From Siphonodentalium dalli (Eukaryota; Mollusca; Scaphopoda; Gadilida; Siphonodentaliidae), in contig CP136062.1 in NCBI GenBank assembly GCA_032622095.1, positions 140,448,351 through 140,512,350 on the forward strand: a stretch of 64,000 bases of DNA, read 5' to 3'. Positions 1-13,200 of the stretch are shown in pieces. The notes under the pieces are model-generated. The model searched no databases. It was not told where the DNA came from and saw nothing but the letters and a program-made list of their open reading frames with translations. The position numbers and the translations under genes were made by a program. Every line of letters begins with the position of its first letter. Positions within the stretch are counted from its first letter, which is position 1.

Positions 1-175
1 TGAAGAAACAACCATTCCATTGTATAATTTTTTTTAAATATGTAGGTGAATTCATTCACATGTGAATGGTTTTAAATACAGAAATCCTGGGAGACTTTGT
101 ATCACAGATTACAAGAATTTTTCCCTATTTGCAGTTGCCATGACTTTCAAAATCTCTACTTTATGCCATTTCCTA

Positions 176-389
176 CAGTAATGCCCTAGGTAATCGACTC
201 CTTAACCACAGCAGAATTATGGGTAATTTTTCAGGATTTAGTCGGCTATATGGCTTGTTGCCATTCATGAGAAAGCTCTCACTGAGAGCTTTCTGCTGAA
301 TGGCAACAAGCCATATTTCCAACTAAATCCTGAAAAAATTACCCATAATTCTGCTGTGGTTAAGGAGTCGATTATTTAGGGCATTACTG
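176..389. mobile_element. Tc1-like palindromic MITE
   Basis: TA duplications at 174-175 and 390-391; ends CAGTAATGCCCTAGG / CCTAAA..; 214 bp, nearly a perfect palindrome around AAAGCTCTCACTGAGAGCTTT-like sequence. TA target and CAGT...ACTG ends fit Tc1/mariner. Confidence 0.88.
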
Positions 390-1126
390 TATCTCATACA
401 ACCAGCCACCATGTGGCCCGTATTTCTGCTTTAATTATTCTTTTGTGTGAGACTGATTTTCTTGTATTGAGAAATATGGTTTTGTCAACCTCAACCCACA
501 TGTTCTCAATTATCACACCGTTTATCTTGCCAGGCAAAATCTGCATATGGATGTGTATTTGTCCATATTCAACTTTCTACCTAATTTTAAGCTGTGAAGG
601 TTAGGATAGTCATTGACACTCAGAATTATTAAACTTGCAATTGTTCGCTGCTTTGTGTAAGTTCCTGAAAACTATTATCAGTCTTACCATGACATTCCAT
701 GTTCGTCTAGAAAATAGTATCATAAATAAGCACCTTAATCTTCTCGGAAACATTTTATACCATTGTTTGCAAATAATTGGTGTGTATATACATGTATGTA
801 ACAATAGCAGGGTAGACCATATCTTATATTTTATTAATTTAAGCTTCTGGACTACTTAAAATAAATCTCTGGCAGACATTAATTCCATACGTGTTGTGGC
901 ACATTCTGTATTTTCAATTGAAAAAACTATTTCGGTTTTGATCAACCTGTTGAGTTTAGTTTGTGTTTCAGGGTTGAACAGTTGATGACTTGGCACATCC
1001 TGGTATTGAATACAATTCTGTATGCCATTACCGCAATGATATATATTAAAATGTTGATATTTACCATAAAAATTTGTGTTTTGTTTTGTATCTCTGACTT
1101 GGGATTTATTTTTGGCGCCTGTTGAC
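390..1126. other. No gene recognised
   Basis: Short ORFs are present on both strands but none has family motifs or coherent splice signals. Confidence 0.4.
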
Positions 1127-1558
1127 CAAGCATTGAAATAGTGTGTCTGACATTTGCCGAATTAAGTCCCCAGAGGGTGAATTTAATGGCACTATCCTGC
1201 ACAGTGAGCTAGCATCACCAAATTCATCCTCTGGGAACCTAATTCTACTTATGCCTCAACTGCTATGGGAGACCTAGACCTAGGATCAGATTGAAGTTCC
1301 CCAATTGAAGTTGGTGATGTTCACCCATTGGGCACCTTTTTATCATTAAATTAGGGGATATAGAAACTGAAAGGAAAAAGTATCTAAAGCCAATGTTAAT
1401 TTGAGACTATAGATACTTCCCAGAAGATGAGACCTAAGCAGAATGAGGTCCCCAGAGGGTGAATTTTGTGATGCTACCTGCTGTGGGGGGGGGGGGGGTA
1501 GCATCACTAAATTCACCCTCTGTGGGCGTCATTATGCAAATGTCAGGCACACTATACA
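1127..1558. mobile_element. Old hAT-like MITE, CAAACCTGG family
   Basis: Same inner structure as 48054-48497 (two hairpins around GTCCCCAGAGGGTGAATTT, GGGATATAGAAACTGA between), but the right terminus is diverged and no target duplication is visible. Confidence 0.7.
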
Positions 1559-1740
1559 TAGAAATCAACTGTCATTTGAGGGATGTAATCCCTGTCTTCA
1601 TCCCCATCATGGTACGATATAAGAGAATTTCTAAATTGGCTTGAAGTAATGATGAGTGTTTGATCTCATGTTAAACTGATGTGTAATCCCTTATTTCAAT
1701 GGAGCTACCTGGCGCTAAAATGATAATTGTGAATTACTTA

Positions 1741-2092
1741 GTGAACGTTCAGACGACAAGAATCAATAGTAAGTGGAAGGATTTCCATCATAGGAAGTAA
1801 CCGATAGTTAGACTGCGCATGCTCACGTCAATATCGCAAGTAAAAAAATAATATCAAGCACTATTTTATTTTAGATTCAAAATCGTGGCATATCCTTGGA
1901 TACATCCACTTGCAGTCGTATGTACGTAAATATCTGGCTGGAAAGATCGCGGGGTAGTCAATCACATGCTTACGAACAACCTACGATGTTATCATGTACG
2001 ACGAGATCGCAATCATGTGAACAAACTATCCACGATTTTGTCGGACCCGATTCCTCCACTTACGATTGAATCGTGGTCGTCTGAACGTTCAC
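1741..2092. mobile_element. Harbinger-like MITE with TTA duplication
   Basis: Termini GTGAACGTTCAGACGAC and GTCGTCTGAACGTTCAC are perfectly inverted; TTA flanks at 1738-1740 and 2093-2095. 352 bp, no coding. A 3-bp TTA target fits PIF/Harbinger. Confidence 0.82.
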
Positions 2093-2359
2093 TTACTGTG
2101 ACAGCTCATCAATATCTTATTTCAGATGTAAATGTTAAAGGTGGTTTCGATTAAATCTACCTGTTGTCCATTCAATATTAAGTTTATATCAAGGACGTGA
2201 CATCAGAATAGCTGGTAAAGGTATTGTAGTATAGTTGATCAAATGAATAACAAGGTTATTACTTGGTATCGGTATCAGGCTGATATGAAGTTACCTCGGC
2301 TGATATCAAACTAACCCAGTAAATAACATCTAATTATTCAGGGGGTAAAAATTTACATA

Positions 2360-3029
2360 TAAGGCCAAAAAAAAGAGTGCTTTGGTTCTCGGGCAATTTA
2401 ATTTTTCAAATCAATGAGGGAGGAGGGTTTTATTTTTATTTTTTATTTTTTTCTGCGCATAGTAAGCATGGACAAAGATACCTTCCTCTGTCTAGTAATA
2501 ACCAGAAAGGTAGAGGGAACTGTTATGCATATAAACTCATTTAGTCTTAAATAAAAATGACATTGTACTACCAGTGTATGACTGGGATTACCTAACAATA
2601 TATAATGCCCCTGACATTAACTACTGTTATTGTTGTCTAAAAACTGATACCTCCCCATTCTAATATGTGATCCTGAATTTAGTCCTGTGCCTTTCAATTG
2701 TATAAAGTTACAATTAGTGTAAGTTGTTCACAATGACTAATTGTAAGAAGAGCATGAGGATCAGCTAATCATTTTCTTAATTGTAGTCATCTACTTCATG
2801 TTGTAAGCCTGCAAGTCACTTTTTAACACATTACATGTTAGAGCTCAATGCACACTAATATTCAACACATATCTGCTATGGACATGTTGATAAAAGAAAG
2901 AAAAAAAAAAAAGAAAAAAAAATTTGGTCATAACATCATGCAGGCATTGCAATAAAAAGGCCTAATGCGGCCCTTTTTATTCAATGTGGCGGGGCCTGAG
3001 AACCAAAACTTCTTCTTTTTTTTGGCCTA
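2360..3029. mobile_element. AAGGCC(A)n-terminal element, ~670 bp
   Basis: Inverted ends AAGGCCAAAAAAAAGAG...GGTTCTC and GAGAACC...CTTTTTTTTGGCCT; the interior aligns with 53520-54201 over its whole length (AGTAATAACCAGAAAGGTAG, CAGCTAATCATTTTCTT). Non-coding. Confidence 0.75.
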
Positions 3030-3059
3030 ACAATTATTTATTTGTTTTGACGGCTTTTT

Positions 3060-3860
3060 AGCTCACCAGCCAGCTGCACCAGAGACAAAGTTTCAGCTTG
3101 AGCTATAGTCCGAGCTGCTCGACTGTCCGTCCAACTATTCTTTAAACATCTCCACAACCACAAGACCAATTGAGATCATATTTTGTGTGTATAGACCCTA
3201 TTTGTCTGCGATTCATACTTGTTCAAATGTTGTTGCCAATTAAAATAGGAGCTGAACCAGAGAAATAATTCCCAAAACATATTCTCTGGAACCATCATGC
3301 CTATTTAGCTTAAATATGATACAGAGGTTTTTTGTGATCCAGAATTGTTAAAACGAGATTGACAAGCCAAAAAGTTGCAGAACTGGGCACTTTTTCCCCC
3401 AATGAAATCACTGAAACTCGTTAGAACATCTCTGGAACCAACTGGCTAATTGTCTCCCAAAATAATTCAGATTACTATTGTAATCAGCAGCATCCTGTTT
3501 GGTTTGTCCGATTACTTGTTTTGAAGGTAACTCCAGTTCAAATTATCCGATCGAAACTTGTTATGAGAATGAACCATCACATTGAGGTGAAGTTTGATTC
3601 TGGTCATGGTCGAATAAATTTTGCCCCTTTATATGAGTTATGTCCCTTTTTTACTTAGAAATCAGTTATTGGGCTGTCTGGATGATAACTTGAACAATAT
3701 TGAACAGAATTCTTGATAATTGGTTGGTTCTATTTTGGTCATGGTCTGATGATTTTGGACTCAGTTATGTCCCTTTTTCGATATTGAAATCTAAATTTTT
3801 TGGTTGTCCAGATGATAACTGGGGCAAGTAATTGTCGAGATGGAGTCATATTTTTGCCAA
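3060..3860. repeat. Degenerate AGCTCACC-type repeat fragment
   Basis: Begins AGCTCACCAGCCAGCTGCAC and keeps CTTTAAACATCTCCACAACC and other unit motifs; ends are unclear. 3861-4241 shows nothing recognisable. Confidence 0.5.
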
Positions 3861-4245
3861 AATTTTACTACTTTGTTCTTAAAAAAGCCAACATCCCAAA
3901 AAGTCCCCAAGTATCAGGGGACATGGGGTCTGCAATATTTTATTAATTTGACATTTTTGTGTAAAGGTTGGGATTTAGGTTGCTCAAATGGGGTCAAGGA
4001 AGGCCCAGACACTGCGCTCATTGTTCACTGCTCACTGTTCCGTCCAACTCCACATGCCTTGGCGCAGAGGAGACTGAGCGCTGGGAACGAGTCAAGGTTA
4101 CTATGCCCCGTTTAATTTCTAAAGATCCATTTGAGGGTCAACCGTCAAAAAGGCAAGGCGCTAGTGTAATAAACACTTTTCCTTCTAAAGATTTTATTAA
4201 AAGTTTCCTTTACATAAATTTTTCCACCTGTTGATTCATGATTAA

Positions 4246-6214
4246 AGGCCCACTTAATTTTCGAACCCCCAGATTACATTATATAAAATATATGCCATAT
4301 TATATACCATTTGAAAGAGGAAGTTCCAAAACATTGTATTATCAACTTATCCGGTGTAATAAACTGTGGACATGTTGTTAGCTCACCTGAGACAAAGTCT
4401 CCGGTGGAGCTATAGTCATCACTCCTCGTCCGTCCATCGTCTGTCCGTCCATCCATCCGTCAACAATTCTTTAAACATCTTCTCCTCTGTAACCATAAGA
4501 CCGAATGGGTTCATATTTGGTGTGGATGTTCCCTATGTGACTCTCATTCAGATTTGTTCAAATGAGGTCACTGGTCCAAATAGTTGCATAGCCAGGGCCA
4601 TAACTATCCCTCTATAGTAATTCTTAAAAAGTCTTCTTCTCAAGAACTATTGGGCCTATTTAGATTATATTTGATATGGAGGGTCCTTGGGTGACGCGGG
4701 TTCGGATTTGTTCAAATGGGGGCACTGGGTCATATATAGGCAGAGCCAGGGACATAACTCTTAAAAAAATAATAATAATAATTTGTTTTACATGTATATA
4801 TTTTTTTTCAAATTATAATTTTTTTTAATTTTAATATAGATTTAATTCCTTACTCATATTTAATTTTTTTTTTAACTTATTAGAACAAAATAACTAACAC
4901 CATTATAACAGCCATCAGGTTGACCACACCAAATTTGATTTAAATCAGTCTCAAATCCAGAACATGCAAACAGCAGACACTTAGATCTAAATGAGATATG
5001 AGCAGGGTTCCTGAGAAGACAGAATGTTTACTTATAGAAGTCACATTGTACTGGCTAATGTGATTAATGAGATGGCAGCATTAAAAAAATCTGCTTGGAG
5101 TGAAAGCTTTGTTGATTGATGTCTTAGAGACATCTGCCTGGTAGAGAGTTGTATATAAATGACCTGTTGCTTATGATAACAATCTAATTCCAAAGACAAG
5201 TGTGAATCTGACAGTTAGGTCATTATTTAAATACCCTTTCATGAGGGGAGCTCCCCTGGTGCAGCTTTGAAGATCATGTAACAGTGCATTCTCTTATATA
5301 TGCGAGCCTCCCATAGGGAGCCAGGGATATAACTCATCCATTCATTGTAATTCTTAAAACGTCTTCGTATCAAGAACCATCAGGCATATTCAGCTTATTT
5401 TTGGTATGGGTGACTGGGATTCAGATTTGATTCAGAATTGGATCACTGGGTCAAATAGGGGCAGAGCCATGGAAATAATTCTTTCCCTTAATAGTTATTA
5501 TTAAAACATCGTCTCAAGAACCATTTAGCATATATTTGGTATGGATAGTCCTTGGGTCACTGGTATTCATATTTGTTCAAATGGTGTCACCAGGTCAAAT
5601 ATGGGTGCAACCCTATTTTAATTCTTAAAATGGTTCCTCCTCGAGACCCACCAGGCCTATTTAGCTTATATGTAGTATGGAGGGTCTTTGTGTTACTTGG
5701 GACTGGGTTACTGATTTGTTAAAATGGGTTCAACCAGTCAAGAAATGACATTTGGTGTATATGGCCTATGGACAGTTGGGATCAAATCAAAATGTGTTTG
5801 ATTGCGGTCCACCTTTAAAAAGGGGGGGGGCATGTCAGGTTGGAACTTTGCAACAGTTATGATAGCTTGAGGTACCAGTTGTAAAATTCCAACATGTGCA
5901 AAGGAATTTTACGAACTTGGGGGTGTGTTTGCTTCATTGGGAGTGTGTTCACTTCAGTTAGGAGGGAGCAGTCTATGTAGGGTGGGGGTGATCAGGGCCA
6001 TGCAGCTGAAAATTTCAAAGTGAACACCCCACTGCTTAATGGAGACACACTAGCTACGTCCCTCTTTAGGAGTACTTGTTTTAAAGTGATTTTGACAAGT
6101 ACTATTTCTTGTGGTCTTCCTAGTCCCAGTCTTCTCAGTCTTTACAGTCTGGTGAGCGTCTCCACAGTCATTGACTGTCTTGTTTTTGTTGAGTTGCCAA
6201 TGCGTTTTGTCATC
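4246..6214. mobile_element. Kolobok-like MITE fragment split by an insertion
   Basis: 4246-4379 is the inverted end of the AGGCCCACTT family after TTAA (4242-4245); the same family continues at 6180-6214 (TTTGTTGAGTTGCCAATGCG). The gap is the element 4380-6179. Confidence 0.78.
4380..6179. mobile_element. AGCTCACC-type tandem-unit element with 5-bp TSD
   Basis: TTGTT duplications at 4375-4379 and 6180-6184; removing the element restores ATGTTGTTTTTGTTGAG exactly as in the intact MITE at ~6480-6500 (inverted). It contains ~190-bp units and a piece of a CCCTTTCATGAG MITE at 5230-5325. Ends are not inverted beyond AGCTCACC/GGTGAGC. Confidence 0.8.
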
Positions 6215-6215
6215 A

Positions 6216-6632
6216 AGGCCCACTTAATTTTCGAGTCTCCGATTATTTTTGTTATAGTGACTTGATATACGGTTTTAATAACAATCTATGCCATAAAATA
6301 TGATTAAAATACTATAATTCATCACTATTTGAAACATCTGTGTCTCTGGCACCCAAAATGCAACAGAATTCAAACTTTTTCAATGAAAGGGGAAGAACTC
6401 TATCTTTAATATATAGAGTTATTCCCCTGCATTGAAAATAATACTGATTTTTACTTCAATCTTGATGACAAAACGCATTGGCAACTCAACAAAAACAACA
6501 TATCCACAGTTTATTACACCGGATAAGTTGATAATACAATGTTTTGGAGCTTCCTCTTTCATATGGTACCGTATATAATATGGCATATATTTTCTATAAA
6601 GTAATGTGGGGGTTCGAAAATTAAGTGGGCCT
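6216..6632. mobile_element. Kolobok-like MITE (AGGCCCACTT family)
   Basis: Right end GGGCCT then TTAA (6633-6636); the left end joins the neighbouring inverted fragment directly, so the left TTAA is lost. Closely similar to 23301-23762. Confidence 0.8.
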
Positions 6633-6640
6633 TTAATGCA

Positions 6641-7074
6641 GCTCCCTCATGAAAGGGTTAAGGATAATTTGATAATTATATTATGCGTAATTAAATTTAA
6701 GCGTTATTATCTAATAAATGTGAATTTGGCTTCTGATAGAACTTATATCTTATCTGTAAATAGCACACTCATAATTGTGACTTCAAAGACAATTTCTACA
6801 GAGGAAACAAGAAAGAAAAAAATACAGGCAGCCTAGTAAATAAATATAAAGTAATTAGCCCCTACATGTAAGTAATATATACCACAACTGAGTGAACTGA
6901 CATCAGTGAAACACCCCAGTCAAGCAATTTCCGCTGAATATTGTTCAATTTACTTGCAGAACCAACAGTCGTTCCTGTGAATTGTAGAAGTTCGTTTCGG
7001 TTCCTGAGTTCCGAAATATTAAACTTAAGTGACCGATTTAAATCATTTCCGACCTGTCAAATAATTTTTTGAAC
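6641..7074 (+). promoter_or_regulatory. TERF upstream region, promoter / 5' UTR candidate
   Basis: This unique-looking sequence lies between a Kolobok-like MITE (ends 6632) and the TERF start codon. No clear TATA box is seen. An in-frame stop at 7039-7041 bounds the 5' UTR side. The transcription start cannot be placed from sequence. Confidence 0.35.
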
Positions 7075-7204
7075 ATGGCAGAAGGAAAAAGCGAATATAC
7101 GACGGTTTTAAATCGTTGGTTGCACGAATATTTCACGCATAAGATATGGGATGATTTCCAAATCGATGGGACAATCGAACTGGATCGACGTGAATTGATT
7201 GAAT
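7075..7204 (+). CDS. TERF: TERF coding exon 1 (start of TRFH)
   Basis: Encodes residues 1-43 plus one base of codon 44. It contains NRWLHEYF, matching the first TRFH helix (compare the NRW of TRF2). It ends GAAT|gtaaaa, phase 1. Reading on past the donor gives a stop within a few codons, which supports splicing here. Confidence 0.85.
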
Positions 7205-10200
7205 GTAAAATTTACAGTAAATAACAGCGATGCAATTAGCGAAAGATTTTCGTGTATTATAAAAAGAAGCATATATTACATATCACAAAGAGAAAGCCTA
7301 CAGACCAATAAGTTTAAGTAGTATTGTGGGAAAATTGATGGAACGAGTCGTGACAACCCGTCTAATTTGGAAATCAGAGAGCAACAAGTGGCTCGATGAA
7401 GGTCAATACGCATACAGAAAATATAAAAGTACAACACAAGCCCTTCTTGAAATCACTGAGTTCGTTTCTGGCAATCAACAGTCCAACACACACTCAATTC
7501 TTACATTCATAGACTTTGAAGGAGCCTTCGATTCGGTTATGCGCAGAGGTGTTGTTTACAAACTCTTGGAGCTAGGTTTGAAAGGTCGCATAATGAAATA
7601 CATCACAGACTTTCTCTCTAACAGAAAAACAAAGAACATTGTTAATAATTTTCAAAGTGACCTAATTAATACTTCCATTGGAGTCCCGCAGGGTTCGGTC
7701 ATTAGCCCAATTCTCTTTGTATTGTATATATCAGAGCTAGGCGCAGCCACCAATTGTAAAATTGTCAAATACGCGGATGACGTCACTGTAATCAGTTCTG
7801 CGCAATCCCTTAGTAGTGCTGAAGACACAATGAATGACAGTCTGAAATCCATACATCGCTGGTGTAATAAGTGGCACATCTGCATCAATACTGACAAAAC
7901 TGATTTCATGCATATTCAACCAAAAAACTGTGCAAATCAGGATAGTTCCCTATCAATTCAGCTTGACAAGGGTTATCTGAAACAAGTACCTTCAAAAAAA
8001 CTTCTCGGTATCACCATAGACAGAGATTTATCATACAAGGAACACGTTGATATAACCATAAGCAAAGCTGCAAGTGCTATGAACAGGATAGGCCAACTCG
8101 TAAATCCTACCGGAGTGAGTACGGAGAAAGCCATAAAACTATATAAGGCAGTTGTTATTCCGATCCTAAGTTATGGATTCCCAGTATGGTGCACAATAAA
8201 TGATTCTCAGTTAAACAAACTTGAAAGTGCACAAAGATCGGCTTTGATCAGAGCGACTGGTGCTCTGTCTTCTACAAGTACTGTTTCTATGGAAGTGATA
8301 ACAAACACTACACCTCTAACTCTTATACTAAAAGAAATAGCCGCCACCGAATATCTCCGCATCCTTCGGAAAGCCGACAACTCTCAATTAAAACTAATGT
8401 TAAACAATGCCATGCTATTTCCCAACAAAAACACTCCCATGGCAAAACTCTATTCCTTTGGAAAATATCTGTTGGGTAACAAACTCGGCTCTATAGAAAA
8501 AGAACCAATATATCTCCCTGAAAGTGACGATTTCTGCACTTACGCCATCTACTCAACTCCTGAAACTGTACCAAACTCTAGTAATACATCTCAAGCAGCA
8601 TCTCTAGACATCGAAAGTAATGATAACTGTAAATTCCTACAGAGCACAGGTGGAAAAGACCTGATTATTTTTACGGACGGATCAGTGCTAAATAATGGAC
8701 ACAGTGGTTCTGCTGCCGTTATATACACTAGTGGCCTACTCAGCGATCCGGTTATCATAAGTGAACCTGTTCAATCTTCTGATGACAGTCTCAATGCTGA
8801 ACTTTATGGACTAAGACTGGGTCTAATATATGCCAAATCGTTTGTCAAAACAAAAAAGCTATCTGTAGCAACCATTGTTATCAGTGACTCAAAAAGTGCG
8901 TTACAGACAATATACAATCGAGACTATTATAAAGGTCACATAGATCACACTCGTGCATGTAACTCTCTAATAAATGATATTTTCAATGAAACGGGATCCA
9001 GGGTTATTCTGAAATGGATGAGAGGTCATACTAACATTACGGGTAATGATTTGGCAGACATTGCAGCAAAAGAAGCAGCTTCTACTGTCCCGCAAGCTTC
9101 TTTCACAGATCACTCTAATCTGAACTCTTTCAAAGAACATAAAAATGCAATAAAGGACTCTATTAAATGTAAGTGGCAAACCTCGTGGGACCTTTGTAAA
9201 ACTTCCCAGCACACTCAAGAATTGTTTCCAATAACTGGTATGAAGCCTACCAAATTCTCATTCTCTGACAGAGCCACGGAGGTGAAAGTTAACCGACTCA
9301 AGTTAGGTCACACTCTCCTAAATGAGCATATGTTCAAAATGAATCTTGTAGCCACACCGAAATGCTCTTGTGGTGAACAAGGAACTATACTACACTACAT
9401 TCTCAACTGCAGCTTAAACCAAGGGTACAGGGACATTCTGTTTTCTGATCTCACCGAAAGTCCGCAACTCCAGGATTCTATAAATGACAGCGGCATAACA
9501 ATAAAACTTCTCCTCGGACAATGCGAAGGACTGTCAGCAGATACAGAACTTCTTCGACATAAACTGGTTCACAACTTTGTCAGATCTTCAGGCATCAGTG
9601 TCTAAACAATGATATTATATATGTATATAACTCTCCCTTACCAGATAGAAGACGTCACACATACAGAGTATAGCACCTAGTGAATACAGCACCAGCAGTT
9701 AATGCACCAGTGACATTAATCAGCTACAGATGATTATGATGCCAACAACAACAACAGCATATATTATATTTTGCAAAAAAATGAAAAATGACTCAAACAT
9801 GAAATTGAAATAAAAAATTGAACACTTGACTCACTCTGGTCAGTCATTGACTGACTGAGTCAGGAAGGGCTAGAGCAGTCCATTGATGTACTCTTGAGTG
9901 CCTAATAAAAATGTCGCGTAACTGAATAATAGTACAGGGCGGAATAAACGTAGACTGGAAATATTAGTACCATACATCCCAACAAAACGCACCATCTGAC
10001 TGGTTTACTGATGCCATGGGACAGAAATAGTTTTGATGGATAGCCATGTCTGTGAATCTACAGTGTGCTGATCACTGTCAACAATCAAGAGTTCATTTAT
10101 CTATGAATAACACAATTTAAGATTGGTGAATTATTTCTTTTGGTTAATTTAATAAACGTACAGGACCATATAACGATCGTACAGGTGGGAATTTTACCTC

Positions 10201-13200
10201 GATTTTAATAATCGTACATGTATGTTTATTAGGCACTCAAGAGTAAACATATTTTATTCCAACCCTAATACATGTAACATATATCAGGGTTTCCGCTAGG
10301 GGTCGGGGGAATGGGTCCGGTAGCTGCTATGGGGGAAACCCAGTAAATAATTAAATATATGAAGACCAATTTATCTGTAATTTTGCCATTTACAGTACCG
10401 GCCGATGTATAAGTCGCAACTTTCTAAACCAATTTCCCTTATTAAAAACTTCCTGCGACTTATGGATCGGTATGTCATGAGGGGCATTTTTTATCAGGAT
10501 TTTGATCGGCGATCACAGGTAAGCAACAAGACAAAATGCCAGCGCAAACTAAATATAAAAAAGATGATAAATCCGATATTAGAAAAAAGAAATAAACAAA
10601 CCCATTCTCACTGTGTCTGTGTGTCTTTATTTTATTCCCTGTCTCACACATTTATATCAAATTATATGTATTATTATATGATAATTCAACTGCAAAAGAG
10701 CAGCAAAACATTGGGCGTCCTTGACCTTACTAATAATCGTGGACATGTGCATGATATTCAATGACTGCGGTATAATAGCTTTGATTAATATCTCTATTAT
10801 TGTGACACAGTTAACTGCACGTGTCTGCAAACTTCTACTAGATGACGTCACATCAGAATGTTTATCTAAGCCCGCAAGGGAACGAGCATTAGACAAACTT
10901 TTACTCTGAATGGGGCATTGACGCGAAGCCGCGAACATGTGCATGTTGCACAAAGATTCTTTAATGATGATCGCCATTAGCCCAAGCGTTTTCATGCTTC
11001 AGTTCGCGACAATGAGGCAACCACTAAATTAACGATCCATTGCCCTAAAACAACAGTAAGCCAAGTCGCAATTTTATATTACTATAAATGATACGATATT
11101 TGTGTGTTTCCTCATGCCTCAAATTATACACATGTTTTATAAAAGTTGGAATAATGATGAATAAATTAGTACAAACGCCAAGTCAATAGTCACGTCAAGA
11201 TAATAAATGAAGCAGTTTTTATGAAGTAAATTGAACCAATGATATCTCCCTTGATAGGGAATTCCCCACCAATCACATGGGGAAATCCCGTGGAACTATT
11301 TGTGGGGTGTCACTATTTATGGTTTGTTCATGCTGTAATTTTTTTTCTTCTGAAGATGGACTGTGTCGATTCCATTTGGTCATTATTAATGAAAATAGGA
11401 TTACATATCATATATAGCCTGACGAGACAGACAAGACTGAATAAGTTTTTAATAACGTCATTTATTTGTGTATGAGCGGGATTTCATGGCAAAGGTCGGC
11501 AGGGGGAATGGGTCCGGGCGGCGGACCCGCAGCCGGCATGGCGGAAACCCTGCATATATGAACATTTAACAAAAGATTTGACAATATAGTGTAGATAGGT
11601 GAATTAGAAAGGGGATAAACAACAAGCACAGGGGCTTTTTAAGTTTGCTTTCCTGGTCAATTCGTGATGCCCATGATACTGGAAATTGAGATAGCGACAC
11701 AAAATCCGACCGATACCATGTCAGATTTGAACCCTCAACTGTATCGAAGGTGTAGTTCAGAGACTGAGCCTCTAACTAACTGAGCTATCCACTCCCTCAA
11801 CACGACCACTTTTGCAGATTGCTGCTTCGAGCAGAAGGGTATTGGACTATGTTCATGAGTGAACAAAAATTAATTAAAAATGAGACAAATATAATATTTT
11901 GAGTAGGAGACGGGAAATGAAACCTCTTTTAATTATGGCATGGTGCTTTTTACAGGCATACTACATCTACCTGGTACCAAGAGTAAAGATAGACAGATAA
12001 AATCACAGCTGATTGCTCTTATGTGTCGAATATCTGATGGAGAGACATATAACCTTCACTACAGTGGCATATCTGGTGATTGTACAGTCCTGGAAGAGCT
12101 ACTCAACACATTCAGATATGTCGATGGTTATTGCAAATGTATGTTTGGCATAGAGGCTGGAGACTTATCGAGAGAAATCAAGCAACAGGTATTAACATGG
12201 TCCTATAATCTTACATAGCTGAGCCAAATAGCACAATTTTAGCATGTTAAGGGGAAACACACACATGGTTGCCACTAGTACACTCATTTCCCTTCCAAAG
12301 TAATACCTCATAACAACTTAAGTAAAAACAGTATCAGATTGGCCATAAACTCAGACCATCATTTATAATAATTATAATCTTGATAATAGCTTGGAAACAA
12401 ATGTTGAAAATGCAAATGCTTGATATCGGATTGTAATTCAAGTCGCTGAAACACGCATTCTGATTGACCGGGAGCTGCTAATTTTATTTTTCGATTCACC
12501 AGCATCGGCCGCTGATCAGAGAACAAATTTTGAATGGAGCACGATGTCATTGACAAATTACAACATGCATATAACAAGTTACAGTGCTGCCAGGTATCGC
12601 ATAATTGAGTCAAATGGAACATTATTTACTATAGACACTGTTATAAACAGGAAATTGTTGTGGCGCTGTTACAAGTAAACACAAGAAACGTGCCCGGAGA
12701 TTTGATCACCAAAAAAAAGATTGTCTCATTTCAAGTAATGTTGATAAAAAGATCTTTTCTTGCAGTTTCTTTTAAAAATTTTGGTGGATTGAATTTCGTT
12801 GGAGATAAACATACCCTGTTTCATTGAATATTCTGGTATTCGAGCATTAAAACAGTTTGTGGGCAAGCCTGCTTATGGTGTGTATTTAATAGTAGTATGT
12901 AACTATTTGTTAGTATTAAGCATTTAATAGCAATTATTTATTTTGTTTCAGGCAGTGTATGTATGCTGCAGGGCAGATGATTTTGATATGGCTCAGACTG
13001 TGTTTACTAGGCAGTTTAAAAATGCTGAAGATGAGAAACCAGAACCCAAACACGTATGGCTAGTTAATTTATATTTCTAAGTTCGGTATTGTTCTAGTTT
13101 GATCCCTGAAGTTAAGCAATGGTGGCCTCAGTTAGCTATGGGATTAAAAACATAGCAATATTTACCGTTTAGTGAGACAATGTCAGGGTAAAATGCTAGA

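Noticed and set aside
10405..10764. 119-residue ORF in intron 1
   Set aside because: Low-complexity content inside a hAT-like element, no motif.
11715..11800. tRNA gene on the - strand
   Set aside because: A and B boxes are present but acceptor and anticodon stems do not pair; it fits a SINE promoter.
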